Source: Bacillota bacterium (GTDB lineage: Bacteria > Bacillota > Clostridia > Christensenellales > SZUA-584). From it: DNA of 64,000 nt. This document shows, in pieces, positions 1 through 8,173 of the stretch. The stretch covers positions 75,370-139,369 of the forward strand of contig JAEWBO010000006.1 of NCBI GenBank assembly GCA_023391105.1, read 5' to 3'. Every line of letters starts with the position of its first letter. Positions within the stretch are counted from its first letter, which is position 1. The translations under genes and the position numbers were made by a program. Below the pieces are notes generated by a model, which saw only the letters and a list, made by a program, of their open reading frames with translations, did no database searches and was not told the DNA's origin.

Positions 1-1540
1 GATCTTTATATCCAACGGTGAACGCGATCTCGTTGGAACGCTTGTCCGTCAGACGAAGCATGCGTTTTGCCTCATCAATCCGTTTATTGGTCAGATATTC
101 GACGAAGGTTTGACCGACTTCCTGGCTGAACATCGCCGAAAAGTAGTTTGGGCTGATATTCACTTTTCTGGCCACACGGTCAAGCGAAATCGTTTCGTCC
201 GGATAATGCTCGTCGATGAACTCGATTGCCTGGGTCAACAGGTGGCGCTGCTGTTTTTTACTTTCACTGTCGCGCAGCCCGATTGCCTGTTCCATAATCT
301 GTCGAGCGAACTTGCGCGCTTCCTCTGGCGTCGATGCACTGTCACTCGGACGAAGCTCTGTCGACCACAAGCTGTCCGCACGGCAGCCAATCGAATTCAG
401 ATACTCGTTGGCCGCGAAGTAAACCGTCAATGTCAAATACCTGCAGAACAACGGCATAGAAACAGCTTCCTCTCCGGCGCTTTGAAACAGCTGATCGATA
501 AAGCGGTCGATTTCTTCTACCGTTCCGCCGCTAAGAAATTTGCGGACACCCTCCTGATTGATCTCTGTTTGACACGTAATCTTATTGGAGCCGTCCTTTT
601 TTTTAAAATCCCGAATGCTTGCTTCAGCAAGGGTATGCTCCTCCGGGCATAAATACCGATAGGACAAGATACGGCTTGCCTCCCCAAAGCAGGCTGGAAT
701 AGCGCCAAGCCGCGATACCGGCGAGCCGCTTGCGGTGTGCCAGTTCACATCGGACCCCGCCATGTCACAGCACCCCTGTATGTTCTCGATGCATTGTCTG
801 GTTAGCCGCTCGATATCGTCTTGAGAGCCCTTTACCAAAACGGCATATGTCGTGACGTTCCAGTTGAACAGAATAAACTCCGAATGGCTGACGATATACT
901 GTCGGAAATTATCCTGCACCACCGTGAGTGCGTCGGTATAGCTCTCCGGTGCGCTTCCGTCATATCCGGCGCTGCTGAGCGAAAAAAGCACAATATTATA
1001 ATTCGGGGCGTTCACGTCTATGCCCAATGCCTTCGCTGTTTCAGAGATTTTAGATACGCTCAAACCGCCGGTGACGATTTGCTCAAAAAACCTCCTGCGC
1101 GAAAACATCTCGTACTCCTGCGCTTCCCGTTCAAACCTCGCGATATATTCCTGCTGCTGCTGCTCGGTTTCCATTTTCCTGTGCAGCTCAATCAGGATCT
1201 CCACCATTTTTTCTTTTATTATTGGCTTGAGCAGATATTGTTCCACGCCAATACGAATCGCTTTCTGCGCGTAAGAAAAATCGTCGTATCCACTGATGAT
1301 GACAATTTTTGTCCTTGGAAGTTCCGCGCGGATCAGTTCGATTAACGACAATCCGTCCATGAATGGCATCTTAATATCAGTAATAAGAAGATCGGGCTGT
1401 ATCTGGCGAATTAATGGCAGCGCGAGCTCTCCGTCCGAAGCGTCGCCAGCATAAATAAAGCCATAGTGCTCCCAAAGAATATTGTTGCGTATGCCTTCGC
1501 GCACCACGATCTCATCCTCGACAAGAAAGACCTTAAACAT
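1..1540 (-). CDS. YesN/AraC-type response regulator (3' end outside window)
   Basis: Cytoplasmic output half of a two-component system: a receiver domain joined to an AraC-type DNA-binding domain. The ATG at 1538-1540 follows GAAGGGAAG; the 3' end runs off the window, leaving about 513 codons. Residues 1-120 are the receiver, with the acidic pocket in VEDE, the phosphoacceptor Asp in TDIKMP and the conserved Lys in LLKP. The next 270 or so residues are the poorly conserved linker typical of YesN proteins. The helix-turn-helix region starts near residue 450 (VNISPNYFSAMF) and is cut by the window edge. YesN regulators usually pair with a YesM-type kinase and often control sugar or envelope genes; no intact partner is visible here, so the target is unknown. 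Confidence 0.9.
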   Translation of the reverse strand, partial: MFKVFLVEDEIVVREGIRNNILWEHYGFIYAGDASDGELALPLIRQIQPDLLITDIKMPFMDGLSLIELIRAELPRTKIVIISGYDDFSYAQKAIRIGVEQYLLKPIIKEKMVEILIELHRKMETEQQQQEYIARFEREAQEYEMFSRRRFFEQIVTGGLSVSKISETAKALGIDVNAPNYNIVLFSLSSAGYDGSAPESYTDALTVVQDNFRQYIVSHSEFILFNWNVTTYAVLVKGSQDDIERLTRQCIENIQGCCDMAGSDVNWHTASGSPVSRLGAIPACFGEASRILSYRYLCPEEHTLAEASIRDFKKKDGSNKITCQTEINQEGVRKFLSGGTVEEIDRFIDQLFQSAGEEAVSMPLFCRYLTLTVYFAANEYLNSIGCRADSLWSTELRPSDSASTPEEARKFARQIMEQAIGLRDSESKKQQRHLLTQAIEFIDEHYPDETISLDRVARKVNISPNYFSAMFSQEVGQTFVEYLTNKRIDEAKRMLRLTDKRSNEIAFTVGYKD

Positions 1541-1604
1541 GGTTGATCTTCCCTTCTAATAGACGTGTTTGATTTTTCATTTGATTTGTATAGATCCCCT
1601 AATT

Positions 1605-1632
1605 ATTATACATCGTTACAGTATAATGACAA
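1605..1632 (-). promoter_or_regulatory. Probable sigma-A promoter of the YesN-type regulator
   Basis: Reading the minus strand there is a TTGTCA -35 (1627-1632), a 16-base spacer and a perfect TATAAT -10 (1605-1610), about 65 bases upstream of the regulator's ATG. Spacing and hexamers fit a housekeeping promoter. This is motif matching only. Confidence 0.55.
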
Positions 1633-1816
1633 TAGAATTATTTTTGATATCAGTTAGTTTATTTATGAGAAACTTCTTCTATCTGGATATAATGCATTTG
1701 CGAGCTTGCAGATTAACGATGAAAGCACCGTAACTGCAAAAAATCAATCACAGACCACGCCCGGACTGGCATTTCCATAATATAGGGCGCCAATCAAAAA
1801 GTAAAGTGCAAATGCT

Positions 1817-1900
1817 GCGATATACCGACCGGAGCAGACCCCCAGCCTGACGATTGCCAAAGCCATCATTGAAGCGCACGGCGGAAGCATTTCCGTATAA
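1817..1900 (+). pseudogene. Remnant of a histidine kinase ATP-binding domain
   Basis: The 28-codon frame ending in TAA at 1898-1900 reads YRPEQ, a short gap, then LTIAKAIIEAHGGSISV. This is the signature around the F and G2 boxes of HisKA/HATPase_c kinases (normally ..GLGLSIAKAIIEAHGG..), with the G2 glycines lost. Nothing of the rest of a kinase is readable nearby, so this is a small decayed fragment lying opposite in strand to the YesN-type regulator. Its parent kinase is unknown. Confidence 0.6.
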
Positions 1901-2077
1901 AGCACAGTCAACCGGGTCAAAGCCAATTGGATAGCTTTTGCGAGCATGGAAGCAATACCAAACGATCGCGCTCATTGAAGAACAACGCGACATATCTAAG
2001 TTTTTCTGTTGCAACTCTTCCCATTTTGTTTTACAGTAAATATCGAGCAGTCTCTTTACAGGCGTGAGCGTTTCTAA

Positions 2078-2237
2078 GGAAGCACTGATTAAATGAGATG
2101 TGCTGATTTGAAGAGAGGATTTTGTGTTCTGCAAGGAGCAAAATCGATGAAATAGCAGCGCTATTTCGAGATTTTAGTGACACAGCAGAACGCAAAATAA
2201 GCCTTCAAGGCAGCGCGCCGAATTAATCAGTGCTTCC
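2078..2237. mobile_element. 160-bp MITE with perfect 15-bp terminal inverted repeats
   Basis: The element begins with GGAAGCACTGATTAA (2078-2092) and ends with its exact reverse complement (2223-2237). It is flanked by a CTAA direct repeat (2074-2077 and 2238-2241), which looks like a 4-base target-site duplication. A YTAR duplication and ends starting GGAAG are features of the IS5 group, so an IS5-type transposase is the plausible mover; that is inference. The interior has no ORF and folds on itself: GAAATAGC pairs with GCTATTTC around 2150-2180, and an outer arm near 2118-2131 pairs with one near 2195-2208. I noticed no second copy in the window. Confidence 0.8.
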
Positions 2238-2267
2238 CTAATACAAGTGCAAATACATAATATTCGA

Positions 2268-2319
2268 CATATCTCAGGACGGTAAACTTGGTCTTTACGC
2301 TAAACTGATATGTTTTTTT
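2268..2319 (+). terminator. Two-stage stem-loop with T-run ahead of adenine deaminase
   Basis: An outer stem CATATC.CAG / CTGATATG (2268-2277 with 2305-2312) encloses an inner stem GTAAA/TTTAC (2282-2286 with 2294-2298) and is followed at once by seven T residues. It lies 58 bases upstream of the next start codon. It could be an intrinsic terminator insulating the gene from the MITE side, or the terminator half of a regulated leader. I could not match it to the purine riboswitch consensus, which would be the expected control for this gene. Confidence 0.5.
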
Positions 2320-2376
2320 GTTTGTCCTTGAATACATTTGCCCTATTTTGCAGCTTGAGAAGGAATAGGTGAAATT

Positions 2377-4125
2377 ATGGAAAAACAGCAGCTAAAAAAA
2401 CTCATTGATGTTGCCGCCGGTCGGCAAAATGCGGATCTTGTGATCAAAAACTGCAAGGTGGTCGATGTTTACAATCAACAGATCATAGAAGGCGATATTG
2501 CCATATCCGACAGTTTTATCGCGGGCATAGGCGCATATCGGGGAGACACTGAAATCGATGCTCAGGGTATGTACGCCTCCCCCGCCTTTATCGACAGCCA
2601 TATCCATATAGAATCCTCTTATGTGAGCCCCGAGGAAATCGGCAGGCTTTTGGTGCCGTGCGGCACTTCCACCATCATTGCAGACCCCCACGAAATTGTG
2701 AATGTGGCAGGGCTGACAGGGCTTTCGTATATGCTTGATGCATCCAAAGGCACTGCGCTGGATATCAAAATGATGCTGCCCTCCTGCGTCCCCGCGACAC
2801 CCTGGGAACACGCGGGCGCCGTCATCGATGCGAAAGCGATGAAAGAGCCGATAGCGGATGAGCGCATCACGGGGCTTGGCGAATTCATGAACTATCCCGG
2901 CGTTGTGTTTGCGGACGACGGCGTGCTGGATAAGCTTATGGCGGCAAAGGAAGCGAATAAACCCATTGACGGACACAGCCCCTCCCTTTCCGGTAAGGAG
3001 CTGAATGCGTATACGGCGGCACATATCACAACGGATCACGAATGTTCGTCCGCCGAGGAACTGACAGACCGAATTTCCCGCGGCATGTACGTGCTGCTGC
3101 GTCAGGGGTCTGCGTGCCATGATCTGCGCAATCTTTTGAAAGGCGTCACGGAGAAAAACAGCAGAAGGTGCCTTTTGTGCAGCGATGACCGCCAGCCAAA
3201 GACCATATTTGAGCTGGGGCATTTGGATCATCATTTAAGAATCTGCGTCGAAGAAGGAATAAGCCCCATTGTCGCAATACAAATGGCCAGCTTGAACGCT
3301 GCCGAATGCTTCAGGCTGTATGACCGCGGTGCCATTGCGCCGGGACTGCGCGCGGATATCGTTTTGCTGGAGGATTTAACAAACTTCAACGTGCGACAGG
3401 TGTTCCTAAACGGGCAGCAAGTGGCAAAGGATAAAAAATACCTGCTAAAGGTGGAGAGAAAGAGCATAGAAACCGTGGCCGGCTGTTTTCATGTTAAAGA
3501 CTTTCGTATTGATAAGCTGAAAATGCGTTTGAAAAGCAACCATGTCAATGTCATCGGCCTCAATCGGGGCAGCGTGGTAACCAGCAAAGAGACCGCATAT
3601 GTGAAGCTTGATGCACAAGGCGATTTTGTGTATGAGCCAGACAAAGACATTGTAAAAATGGCCGTGGTGGAGCGCCATCAAAATACGGGCAATGTGGCGC
3701 TGGGTTTCCTAAAGGGCTATGGCATAAAAGAAGGTGCCATTGCGCTTTCCATCGCACACGATTCGCATAATATTATTGCTGTAGGCGTCAACAACGAAGA
3801 AATGGCAACGGCGGTGGAATCGCTGATCGCACAAAATGGCGGTGTTGTGATGGTTAGGGATAAAAAGGTGATAGACTCTATGCCCATGCCGATTGGCGGC
3901 ATTATGAGCGACCAATCCGGAGAATGGGTTGACGAGCGGCTGACAAGCCTGCATGAGAGCGCACACAACATATTGAAAATCAGCAGCACGGTAGAGCCGG
4001 TCATGACATTATGCTTTATGTCGTTGGCGGTGATACCCGAAATCAAGCTCACTGATATGGGGCTCTTTGATGTCACGGTCTTCGATTTTATCCCAATCGA
4101 AGCGACGTATAAACCGCAAGAGTAA
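2377..4125 (+). CDS. ade: Adenine deaminase
   Basis: Cytoplasmic amidohydrolase converting adenine to hypoxanthine and ammonia in purine salvage. The 582 residues are the full length of the bacterial Ade family. Family signatures are in order: the metal-site FIDSHIHIESS (about residue 75), the PHEIVNVAG segment (about 103), GLGEFMNYPGV (about 168), DGHSPSLSGKELNAY (about 208), CSDDR with the active-site Asp (about 268), and the C-terminal GG..V..D..V....P.P.GG.MS block. The ATG follows an AGGAATAGGTG ribosome binding site. It stands alone, with the stem-loop at 2268-2319 upstream and no purine transporter beside it. Confidence 0.96.
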   Translation: MEKQQLKKLIDVAAGRQNADLVIKNCKVVDVYNQQIIEGDIAISDSFIAGIGAYRGDTEIDAQGMYASPAFIDSHIHIESSYVSPEEIGRLLVPCGTSTIIADPHEIVNVAGLTGLSYMLDASKGTALDIKMMLPSCVPATPWEHAGAVIDAKAMKEPIADERITGLGEFMNYPGVVFADDGVLDKLMAAKEANKPIDGHSPSLSGKELNAYTAAHITTDHECSSAEELTDRISRGMYVLLRQGSACHDLRNLLKGVTEKNSRRCLLCSDDRQPKTIFELGHLDHHLRICVEEGISPIVAIQMASLNAAECFRLYDRGAIAPGLRADIVLLEDLTNFNVRQVFLNGQQVAKDKKYLLKVERKSIETVAGCFHVKDFRIDKLKMRLKSNHVNVIGLNRGSVVTSKETAYVKLDAQGDFVYEPDKDIVKMAVVERHQNTGNVALGFLKGYGIKEGAIALSIAHDSHNIIAVGVNNEEMATAVESLIAQNGGVVMVRDKKVIDSMPMPIGGIMSDQSGEWVDERLTSLHESAHNILKISSTVEPVMTLCFMSLAVIPEIKLTDMGLFDVTVFDFIPIEATYKPQE

Positions 4126-4485
4126 ATGTCATTTAGTTTACAACATTTGTCAAGGACAATATAGAGAAAAGCACATGACAATGACCACAAGAGAAGTATC
4201 CGTCGGGATGTTTCTTTTCATATAATTGTGTTGATTTTCTGTCTCCATTGATTGTGAACATTGAGGGCAATTTGGTACAACAAGGCAAGAAACCTATATA
4301 GAATGATGATTTTAAATTTATATTAATAGGAATTTTAGGTACTCTTGTCGAACATTTAATAAAATGGCTCATAATGCGCAGGTTTGTTAGGCATGCACGA
4401 CAGGCAAGCAATCGTTCAGTGAGTCTTCGTTGAATGAGTACCCTATCAAGATATGTATCACCTGTGATCAAATATTGGAGACTAT
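4126..4485. other. 360-bp intergenic region, nothing recognised
   Basis: AT-rich spacer between the adenine deaminase gene and the first surface-protein gene. Open frames on either strand have no recognisable protein features. I see no clear terminator after adenine deaminase and no convincing promoter pair; the promoter of the next gene must lie here or the two genes are co-transcribed. Confidence 0.4.
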
Positions 4486-5469
4486 ATGAAGAAAATCGTC
4501 GGAACATGTATTGTTGTTCTTATTATGTTTGCTTTTATCTCATCGGCGTTGGCCTCGGCGAGCGTGGCTACAGACAAAACTTCTGCGCTACCCGGTGAGA
4601 CAGTCACGATATTCGGCACGTCAGGCGCTGATACGGACATCGTGATAAAGATCACTGACGAAGCAGGCAACATCGTATATTTCAACGCAACAAAAGCGGA
4701 TTCGAACGGAAAATACTCCACCTCATTCGCCATTCTCTCGAATATGGCGGCAGGCAGGCTGACAGTGACGGCAGGCAGCGGAAATGACGTCGCAACGACA
4801 ATGATCACTGTCAATACACCGCCGGCTTCGACGGCGACGCCCAAGCCGTCTGCCAGCGCATCACCATCACCCAGCGCCTCACCATCGCCCGGCGCATCAC
4901 CATCGCCCGGCGCATCACCATCACCCGGCGCATCACCATCACCCGGCGCATCAGCATCACCCGGCGCATCAGCATCACCCGGCGCATCAGCATCACCCGG
5001 CGCAAGCGCAGCCACGGACAAGGATGAACCCGAAGCTGTCGGCACAGACGGCGGTAACACAAAGCTGGTTATAGCGCCCCAGGAGATATTGCAGGATGAC
5101 GAAACAAGCGCAATCACCATCGTTATCAGAGTGGACGACCTGCCGGAAGGTACAGTTGCGATTGAGACACCCAGCGGAAAAATGCTATACCTATCCGATG
5201 CGAAGAACGGCGTGCTGAAGATTAAGGTCACAAAGGATGATATCAACACGGACGGCGATATCGAGATCACCCTGCTCAATGGTGATATGATGCCGCTTGC
5301 CGAAGCGCGCATCCGCGTACTCGACGAAAACGGAGAACCCTCAAAGACCGGGGAGAGCCGCGTGGGCGGATGGATGGTGGCCATATGGATCGCCATCGGG
5401 CTGATCATACTGGCAGCAGTCCTATGGATACTGATCCGCCGGAGAAACAAGCAGGAACAAGACGATTAA
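4486..5469 (+). CDS. Membrane-anchored surface protein with Ig-like domain and Pro/Ser/Ala stalk
   Basis: 327 residues, predicted to be exported and held in the membrane by its C-terminus. Residues 1-24 are a signal peptide (hydrophobic core, ALA-SAS cleavage region). Residues 25-109 resemble a bacterial Ig-like or carboxypeptidase-regulatory fold. Residues 110-176 are a low-complexity stalk of ASPSPG/ASASPG repeats. Residues 185-280 form a beta-rich domain (IRVDDLPEGT, then PSGKM, then DDINTDGDIEI) that is also found at the C-terminus of the protein at 24501-29309. A transmembrane helix follows at about 293-314, then a basic tail (IRRRNK). The start has GGAG six bases upstream. The next gene follows after 83 bases on the same strand. 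Function is unknown; a sensor-like or adhesive role is a guess. Confidence 0.75.
   Translation: MKKIVGTCIVVLIMFAFISSALASASVATDKTSALPGETVTIFGTSGADTDIVIKITDEAGNIVYFNATKADSNGKYSTSFAILSNMAAGRLTVTAGSGNDVATTMITVNTPPASTATPKPSASASPSPSASPSPGASPSPGASPSPGASPSPGASASPGASASPGASASPGASAATDKDEPEAVGTDGGNTKLVIAPQEILQDDETSAITIVIRVDDLPEGTVAIETPSGKMLYLSDAKNGVLKIKVTKDDINTDGDIEITLLNGDMMPLAEARIRVLDENGEPSKTGESRVGGWMVAIWIAIGLIILAAVLWILIRRRNKQEQDD
4855..5005 (+). repeat. 18-bp in-frame tandem repeat (about eight copies)
   Basis: The unit GGCGCATCACCATCACCC and close variants is repeated head to tail inside the preceding gene, encoding ASPSPG or ASASPG. Copies are nearly identical at DNA level, with third-position and CCA/GCA changes. 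Such an array can change length by slippage, altering the stalk without breaking the frame. Confidence 0.85.
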
Positions 5470-5552
5470 GGCTTTGTTTTGATAAAGCAAGCGACGCTGC
5501 AGCAACCCGCTAAAGCGCATGACAACAAAAGAAGACTTCAGGAAGGAAAATC

Positions 5553-7856
5553 ATGAAAAGAAAAGTCACCGCAATGATAACCGCAGTAATCATGACGATT
5601 ATAGCCGCGATGCTGCCGGGCGGCGCAATGCAGACCGCCAAGGCGGCTGGAACCCAAAACTGGGCGGTGGTCGGCACGGCCCACTTTTCTACGAGTGGAA
5701 CATGGCATGAAACGTATACATCCTTGGCGTTTGATGACGCGGATACGCCGTATGTGGCATATCAGGACAGCGGCAACAGCAAAAAAGCCACAGTGATGAA
5801 GTTTAACGGAAGGAGTTGGGAGACGGTCGGTATACCCGGGTTTTCGGCAGGTACTGCAGATTGTATATCGCTGGCGATCCATGGCAATACGCCATATGTG
5901 GCTTATGTGGATGGCGGCAATGGCAGAAAAGCCACCGTAATGAAGTATAACGGAAGCAGTTGGGAGACGGTCGGCACGCCCGGCTTTTCTGCAGGCCAGG
6001 CATGGCATACCCCCTTGGCGTTTGATGACGCCGGGACGCCGTATGTGGCATATGCCGATTTAGCCAATGACGACAAGTTAACGGTGATGAAGTTTAACGG
6101 AAGCAGTTGGGAGACGGTCGGCACGCCCGGTTTTTCGACACAAGTTACTGATCCTCCGATATCACTGGTGTTCAGTGGCAATACGCCGTATGTGGCTTAC
6201 GGGGATCGCGACCGCAACGGGTTCGCCACGGTAATGAAGTTTAACGGAAGCAGTTGGGAGACGGTCGGTACGCCCGGGTTTTCGGGAAACGTTGTGAGTT
6301 TTGGTATGTCGATGGCGATCGATGGCAATACACCGTATGTGGCTTACCCGGATTTCACCTATGACGAAAAACTCACGGTGATGAGGTATAAGAGTGGCAA
6401 GTGGGAAACGGTCGGCATGGCTGGCTTTTCGGAACGCAAAGCAGGTTGTGTCTCACTGAAGATAAATGGGAATACGCCATATGTGGCATATAACGATAAC
6501 GGAAAAGTCACGGTGATGCAGTATAACGGAAGAAATTGGGAGACGGTCGGTACGCGCGGGTTTTCTGTGGGGGGCCAAGCATGGGAGACATCCCTGGCGT
6601 TTGATGATTCGGGTACGCCGTTCGTGGCATATGCCGATACAAACTATGAGAGTAAGACAACGGTGATGAGACTGAACAATGCACCGACGGATCTGTTTTT
6701 GAGCAACGATAGCTTATCGGAAGAGCAGGCCGTCGGGACCGTGGTGGGAAATCTTACCCGGTCAGATTCGGACCGGTATGAAAGTTGTACTTACAGCCTT
6801 GTATCCGGCCCGGGAGATGACGACAACGATTCGTTCAGCATCGCGGGCGATCAAATAAAAACTACAGCGGTATTGGATTATGAAACCAAGAGCATCTATC
6901 GTATCCGTATGCGCGTCACCGACACCGGCGGACTGTATTATGACCGTCGGTTCACCATAGTCATACAAAACGTACAGGGCGACAGCAACGATAACGCGAT
7001 CGTGGTGGACATGGGGCCGATCATCCCGAAGGGAGCGGTGGGAAGCGCATACAGCTTTACGCCCACCGTCACCAAAGGTTCATCGCCATATACGTGGACA
7101 GCGACGGGCCTGCCGACGGGCTTAAGCATCAACAGCGCAACGGGCGAGATCAGCGGTGTTCCTACGGCTACGGGTACCAGCGCGGTATCGGCAACCGTGA
7201 CCGACAGCCGGGGCGCGGTGCTCACGGTCGGTTTTGATATCACCATCGGCTACGCCAGCCTTTCCATCGACACGCCCGGTATCTTAGCCGCGATTATCGG
7301 CGAAAGCTATACGTGCAGCCTTAGCGCGAGCGGCGGCGACAGCAGCAACAGCTGGTACGCCAGCGGCCTGCCCAAGGGGCTTAGCATATCGCGGGAAAAC
7401 GGCATCATATCCGGCACGCCCGGCGTAACGGGTACATTCTCTGTGGAGGTGCGGGTTTACGACGGCGAAGGCCGCAAAGCCACCAAGACGTATTCGCTGG
7501 TGGTCAGCCCGCCTTCGGCAACAGGCAAGTACAAGATCGTACCGGACACCGACAGCGCGTATACGGTGAGCACTGCGGACGGATTTACGACGCTTACGAT
7601 CAAGAGTGGCGTAACAGGTTTTAGGTATTTAAACGTTGCGCTACAGCCGGTGATAACCCATGAAGGCGAAGAGACGGTGGTTTTTGTACAGCAGCGCAAC
7701 GGGGGACAAATCGGGTACAGCTTTGTCAATGCAGACTATGACGCGGCTTCCAACGCTGGCGTTGGTTTTAACGTATCGCCCGGCGATATCATCCGGGTAT
7801 ACGTAGTGGATGCGCTCAGCAATTCGTCCGGAACCAACCCGGTGCTGCTTCAGTAA
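5553..7856 (+). CDS. Secreted multi-domain protein with seven W-E-T-V-G repeats, cadherin-like and putative Ig domains
   Basis: 767 residues, exported (signal peptide about 1-32, ending AKAAG). Residues 33-375 hold about seven repeats of 45-50 residues built around TPYVAY, VTVMK-NG-SWETVG and PGFS, probably beta-propeller or beta-solenoid blades. Residues 378-470 resemble a cadherin/dystroglycan-type domain (FLSNDSLSEEQAVGTVVG). Two He_PIG-type putative Ig domains follow (about 487-565 and 572-651; motif GLPTGLSINSATGEISGVPT). The last 110 residues are a compact beta-rich domain without transmembrane helix or sorting motif, so cell attachment is unclear. GGAAGG precedes the ATG. Adhesion or carbohydrate binding is plausible from the domains; the ligand is unknown. 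Confidence 0.75.
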   Translation: MKRKVTAMITAVIMTIIAAMLPGGAMQTAKAAGTQNWAVVGTAHFSTSGTWHETYTSLAFDDADTPYVAYQDSGNSKKATVMKFNGRSWETVGIPGFSAGTADCISLAIHGNTPYVAYVDGGNGRKATVMKYNGSSWETVGTPGFSAGQAWHTPLAFDDAGTPYVAYADLANDDKLTVMKFNGSSWETVGTPGFSTQVTDPPISLVFSGNTPYVAYGDRDRNGFATVMKFNGSSWETVGTPGFSGNVVSFGMSMAIDGNTPYVAYPDFTYDEKLTVMRYKSGKWETVGMAGFSERKAGCVSLKINGNTPYVAYNDNGKVTVMQYNGRNWETVGTRGFSVGGQAWETSLAFDDSGTPFVAYADTNYESKTTVMRLNNAPTDLFLSNDSLSEEQAVGTVVGNLTRSDSDRYESCTYSLVSGPGDDDNDSFSIAGDQIKTTAVLDYETKSIYRIRMRVTDTGGLYYDRRFTIVIQNVQGDSNDNAIVVDMGPIIPKGAVGSAYSFTPTVTKGSSPYTWTATGLPTGLSINSATGEISGVPTATGTSAVSATVTDSRGAVLTVGFDITIGYASLSIDTPGILAAIIGESYTCSLSASGGDSSNSWYASGLPKGLSISRENGIISGTPGVTGTFSVEVRVYDGEGRKATKTYSLVVSPPSATGKYKIVPDTDSAYTVSTADGFTTLTIKSGVTGFRYLNVALQPVITHEGEETVVFVQQRNGGQIGYSFVNADYDAASNAGVGFNVSPGDIIRVYVVDALSNSSGTNPVLLQ
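5650..6690 (+). repeat. Seven imperfect coding repeats of about 140-150 bp
   Basis: The segment around AACGGAAGCAGTTGGGAGAC recurs near 5810, 5950, 6100, 6240, 6400 and 6530, each followed by the PGFS codons. It encodes the repeated blades of the 767-residue secreted protein. Some stretches are almost identical between copies, which points to recent internal duplication or gene conversion. Confidence 0.8.
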
Positions 7857-7968
7857 GCATCACCGGATTATCGATCTTTATTTAATTGGCTTTACAGTTA
7901 TATGGATCGCCATGAAGTATCCACCCCAATCCATCGATCCCGCGTATCCGTTTTTTATATCGTCAAGA

Positions 7969-8043
7969 GACGCTCAAACAGCCTCGAAAGGTAGGCTGTT
8001 TTTATTTTTTTGCAGTATAAAACTTGATACTTTTTGGAGGCAT
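7969..8043 (+). repeat. 75-bp dispersed repeat, copy A (partner at 63812-63886)
   Basis: This segment, from GACGCT to GGCAT, matches the stretch at 63812-63886 at most positions, including the hairpin AGCCTCGAA.GGTAGGCT, the T-rich tract, AGTATAAAA and TTGATACTTTTT. Both copies are 75 bp and non-coding. It contains the terminator described next and a second small inverted repeat AGTAT/ATACT. Confidence 0.8.
7976..8011 (+). terminator. Intrinsic terminator after the 767-residue surface protein
   Basis: Nine-base arms AAACAGCCT (7976-7984) and AGGCTGTTT (7993-8001) around an eight-base loop, followed by a T-rich tract. It sits 120 bases downstream of the stop codon on the same strand. Confidence 0.8.
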
Positions 8044-8083
8044 TATAAAACAATACGTCAAATATCGTTTCCATGGATATTGA

Positions 8084-8140
8084 TTAAATGCTTAATTCGT
8101 ATTCTTTTTCGATCTTTATGATTCGTCTCGTGTTCTCCAT
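8084..8140 (-). other. Possible 18-codon ORF downstream of trkH
   Basis: An ATG at 8138-8140 is preceded by GGGAGGAATT at good spacing and reads MENTRRIIKIEKEYELSI before a stop. The strong ribosome binding site is the only support. It could be a truncated gene start or a chance match. Confidence 0.2.
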
Positions 8141-8173
8141 CTGCTATAAATTCCTCCCAACTTCATATCCATC

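Noticed and set aside
2241..2376. Purine riboswitch expected before adenine deaminase
   Set aside because: The conserved loop and junction bases of the purine aptamer are absent; only a terminator-like stem is found.
2392..3234. 280-codon minus-strand frame inside adenine deaminase
   Set aside because: Antisense shadow of a well-conserved enzyme gene; no ribosome binding site or recognisable domain.
4855..5005. CRISPR-like array
   Set aside because: Direct 18-bp tandem repeats without spacers, in frame inside a protein gene; no cas genes in the window.
4482..5450. 322-codon minus-strand open frame rich in GDAPGD repeats
   Set aside because: Mirror image of the 18-bp tandem repeat in the surface-protein gene; the plus strand has signal peptide, helix and ribosome binding site.
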